The notes beneath the pieces were generated by a model. It ran no database searches and was not told the origin of the DNA. It was given only the letters and a program-made list of their open reading frames with translations. Positions 61,790-64,000 of a stretch of DNA of 64,000 nt are shown here, piece after piece. How positions within the stretch are numbered: position 1 is the stretch's first letter; the number at the start of each line of letters is the position of its first letter. The translations under genes were made by a program, and so were the position numbers. Origin of the DNA: an uncultured Prevotella sp. (GTDB lineage Bacteria; Bacteroidota; Bacteroidia; Bacteroidales; Bacteroidaceae); NCBI GenBank assembly GCA_934219025.1, contig CAKQDG010000004.1:1-64000 (forward strand), read 5' to 3'.

Positions 61790-64000
61790 TCAAAATTTTC
61801 CGCCGCTTTCCTTCCGTCGCCCATGGCAAGGATAACTGTGGCACCGCCTCTCACGATATCGCCACCGGCGTAAATCCCCTCGAGCGAACTCTTCATCGTT
61901 TCGTCCACACAGATGGTGTTCTTGCGCCCCAGCTGCAGTCCGCCCACGGATTTCGGAACGAGTGGGTTTGGCGACACCCCAACGGCAACTATCACTTGGT
62001 CTACATCCACCGTGAGCGTTTTTCCTTCAACTGGCACCGGTGAGCGCCGTCCCGACTGGTCGGGCTCCCCAAGCTCCATCACCTGCAGCACAGCCTGTTT
62101 CACCCGTCCGTTCTCGTCAGAGATGTATTCTATCGGATTGTGAAGAGTGAGAAACCTTATTCCCTCTTCCTTGGCATGGCGCACCTCCTCAAGTCGTGCC
62201 GGCATCTCAGCCTCCGAACGCCTGTACACCAGCGTTACCTCGGCTCCCAGTCTGCGTGCCGTTCTGCACGAGTCCATCGCCGTGTTTCCTCCGCCCACAA
62301 CGAGCACGTGCTTGCCAAAGTTCATCGGCGTGTCGTAGTCCTTGTCGGCAGCATTCATCAGGTTCACACGTGTCAGGTATTCGTTAGACGACATGATGTT
62401 CAGCGCATTCTCGCCCGGTATGTTCATAAAGTTTGGCAGTCCCGCACCGCTTCCCACGAAGAAAGCCTTGAAGCCCTCCTTCTTCAGTTCTTCTATGCTT
62501 ACCGTCTTTCCTATTATGCAGTCGGTAACGAATCTCACCCCCGCCTTCTTCAGATTTTCTATCTCGGCATCCACGATGCTGTTGGGCAGACGAAATTCCG
62601 GAATACCGTATTTCAGTACTCCGCCAATTTCGTGGAGAGCCTCAAACACATGCACCTCGTAGCCCTTGCGTGCCATCTCTCCGGCAAAGCTCAGTCCCGA
62701 CGGACCGCTTCCCACCACGGCAACCTTCGTGCCGTTAGACTTGACAGCAACGCCTGTAGCACCACCGTGTTCCCTTTCGTAGTCGGCGGCAAAGCGCTCC
62801 AGATATCCTATCGCCACGGCCTTTCCGCCGGTCTTCAGGTGCACGCAGCGACTTTCGCATTGCTTCTCCTGCGGACAAACGCGTCCGCATACGGCAGGCA
62901 GCGAAGAAGTGTTTTTCAGCACCCGTGCCGCTCCGATGATGTTGCCTCTCTCGATGTTTTTTACAAACGACGGAATGTTTATCCCCACCGGGCAACCCTC
63001 CATACAAGCCGGTTTAGCGCAGTCCAGGCAGCGTTTCGCCTCCGTCATAGCCATATCCAGGGATATGCCCCTGTTCACCTCCTTCTTGCGGTGGGCAATG
63101 CGGTAGTCTGCCGGCAGCTCCGGCATAACCACACGTTCTGTCTGCATGCGTTCCTTGGGTTTCATAGCCGTGCGCAGAGCCTTGCGCCATTCGGCGTTGC
63201 GGTCGGTGAGCTGCGCTATTGTCTCTGTTGTGTCCTCGGCAGAGGCCGTAGCCTTGGCATTGTCATTTTCCTCTTCTTTGTCGCTGGCGATACTGCACAG
63301 ATGCTCCTCGAAATGTTCCATCTCCTCGCGTTCGGCATCTTTGAAGGTGCCCATGCGCTTGAGCATCTCGTCCCAGTCCACGAGAGCACCGTCGAACTCC
63401 GGTCCGTCGATACACACGAATTTTGTCTTTCCTCCGATAGAGAGTCGGCATGCACCACACATTCCCGTGCCGTCCACCATGATAGTGTTCAGCGACACAT
63501 CAGTAGGTATGTTGTATTGAGCTGTGAGCTTGCAGCAGAATTTCATCATTATCGGCGGTCCGATGGCAAACACCTTGTCGATATGCTCCTGTTTGATGAA
63601 TTTCTCCATACCCACGGTAACAACGCCCTTTTCTCCCTTCGACCCGTCGTCGGTCATGATTATCAGTTCGTCGCTGCTCTCTCTCACTTCGTCTTCAAGG
63701 ATTACAAGTTCGCTGTTCCTTCCGGCGATGACCGAGAGCACCCTGTTTCCGGCAGCCTTCAGCGCCCTAATTATCGGCAGCATCGGGGCTGTGCCCACGC
63801 CGCCTCCGGCACACAACACAGTGCCGTATTTCTCGATGTGGGTGGGCGATCCGAGCGGTCCCACCACGTCTTCCACTGTGTCTCCTGCATTAAGCCGGCA
63901 CAGTTTCGCGGACGACAGGCCCACCTCCTGAACCACGAGAGTTATGGTGCCCTTTTTCGTGTCGGCATCAGCAATGGTCAGCGGCATGCGTTCGCCGTGC
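61786..64000 (-). CDS. Fused NfnA-NfnB-like flavoprotein (FNR-like / GltD-like), 5' end cut by window edge
   Basis: The open frame continues past the right edge. At least 737 codons are visible. The N-terminal part is a ferredoxin-NADP reductase-like unit (GERMPLTIADAD, LCAGGGVGTAPMLP) with a 2Fe-2S site near MCGACRLSIGGKTKFVC. A charged linker follows. The GltD/NfnB-like part has Fe-S Cys in CLDCAKPACMEGCPVG and CGRVCPQEKQC, an FAD loop VVGSGPSGLSFAG, an NADPH loop VVGGGNTAMDSCR, and a final GDIVRGGATVILAMGDG. It could be an NADH-dependent ferredoxin:NADP oxidoreductase (Nfn) in one chain, or a glutamate synthase small subunit with an added domain. No gltB is visible. Confidence 0.8.
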   Translation of the reverse strand, partial: HGERMPLTIADADTKKGTITLVVQEVGLSSAKLCRLNAGDTVEDVVGPLGSPTHIEKYGTVLCAGGGVGTAPMLPIIRALKAAGNRVLSVIAGRNSELVILEDEVRESSDELIIMTDDGSKGEKGVVTVGMEKFIKQEHIDKVFAIGPPIMMKFCCKLTAQYNIPTDVSLNTIMVDGTGMCGACRLSIGGKTKFVCIDGPEFDGALVDWDEMLKRMGTFKDAEREEMEHFEEHLCSIASDKEEENDNAKATASAEDTTETIAQLTDRNAEWRKALRTAMKPKERMQTERVVMPELPADYRIAHRKKEVNRGISLDMAMTEAKRCLDCAKPACMEGCPVGINIPSFVKNIERGNIIGAARVLKNTSSLPAVCGRVCPQEKQCESRCVHLKTGGKAVAIGYLERFAADYEREHGGATGVAVKSNGTKVAVVGSGPSGLSFAGEMARKGYEVHVFEALHEIGGVLKYGIPEFRLPNSIVDAEIENLKKAGVRFVTDCIIGKTVSIEELKKEGFKAFFVGSGAGLPNFMNIPGENALNIMSSNEYLTRVNLMNAADKDYDTPMNFGKHVLVVGGGNTAMDSCRTARRLGAEVTLVYRRSEAEMPARLEEVRHAKEEGIRFLTLHNPIEYISDENGRVKQAVLQVMELGEPDQSGRRSPVPVEGKTLTVDVDQVIVAVGVSPNPLVPKSVGGLQLGRKNTICVDETMKSSLEGIYAGGDIVRGGATVILAMGDGRKAAENFD

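Overview
The window looks like chromosomal core DNA of an anaerobic Bacteroidales bacterium, most like Prevotella/Segatella. The grounds are: Bacteroidota-type -7 promoter boxes (TAnnTTTG) ahead of many genes, few Shine-Dalgarno sites, an RprX/RprY-like two-component pair, a Porin_10-type outer-membrane protein, DUF4468, a GldE-type CNNM/CBS protein, a fused FeoA-FeoB, an SDR beside mannonate dehydratase, PPi-dependent phosphofructokinase, an Rnf complex and menaquinone synthesis. Coding density is high. I see no tRNA, rRNA, insertion sequence, prophage or CRISPR array.

Layout. 1-2.7 kb: a zinc-ribbon protein with four tandem HTH repeats, then mnmE, both on the minus strand. The 329-bp gap between them carries the mnmE terminator and a set of 10-bp-phased TCTCA motifs. 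2.8-8.1 kb (plus): an ATP-grasp-like unknown, a secreted GH43 enzyme, rprX-rprY. 8.1-20.9 kb (minus): mltG, a nucleoside phosphorylase, a PD40 protein, a LolC/E-type permease, an aminotransferase, a Porin_10 protein, a small membrane protein, DUF4468, an amidase-like lipoprotein, an acyltransferase and a small unknown. This is mostly an envelope cluster. 21.1-31.5 kb (plus): pfp, a GH25 muramidase, three hexuronate genes (uxuA, SDR, uxaB), an acyl-CoA ligase, a GHL10 glycosidase, an unknown. 31.6-37.4 kb: rseC and rnfBCDGEA. 37.6 kb: galE. 38.8-45.0 kb: a tight menaquinone operon (hotdog thioesterase, menF, menD, menB, menC, menE). 45.0-57.7 kb (minus): ettA, fucO, feoAB, a lone ABC ATPase, secA, a phosphatase-fold protein that has lost its catalytic residues, and a DUF4105/Lnb-type protein. 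57.8-61.8 kb (plus): coaX, an outer-membrane protein, lptC, gldE. 61.8-64 kb (minus): a fused NfnA-NfnB/GltD-like flavoprotein that runs off the window edge.

How the genes fit together. Rnf (ferredoxin:NAD with ion pumping), menaquinone synthesis, the Nfn-like flavoprotein and PPi-dependent glycolysis fit a saccharolytic anaerobe that saves energy and balances electrons without oxygen. GH43, GHL10, GalE and the hexuronate genes fit use of plant or host glycans. SecA, LolC/E, LptC, the Lnb-like protein, MltG, GH25, the amidase and the porins form the envelope-building part.

The observations I rate highest are: (1) four tandem HTH repeats paired with four 10-bp-phased motifs upstream of the same gene; (2) a conserved-looking pseudo-phosphatase translationally coupled to an Lnb-type protein; (3) stacked 7-bp and 9-bp tandem repeats ending in C8 between lptC and gldE; (4) two candidate flavinylation sites in RnfG.
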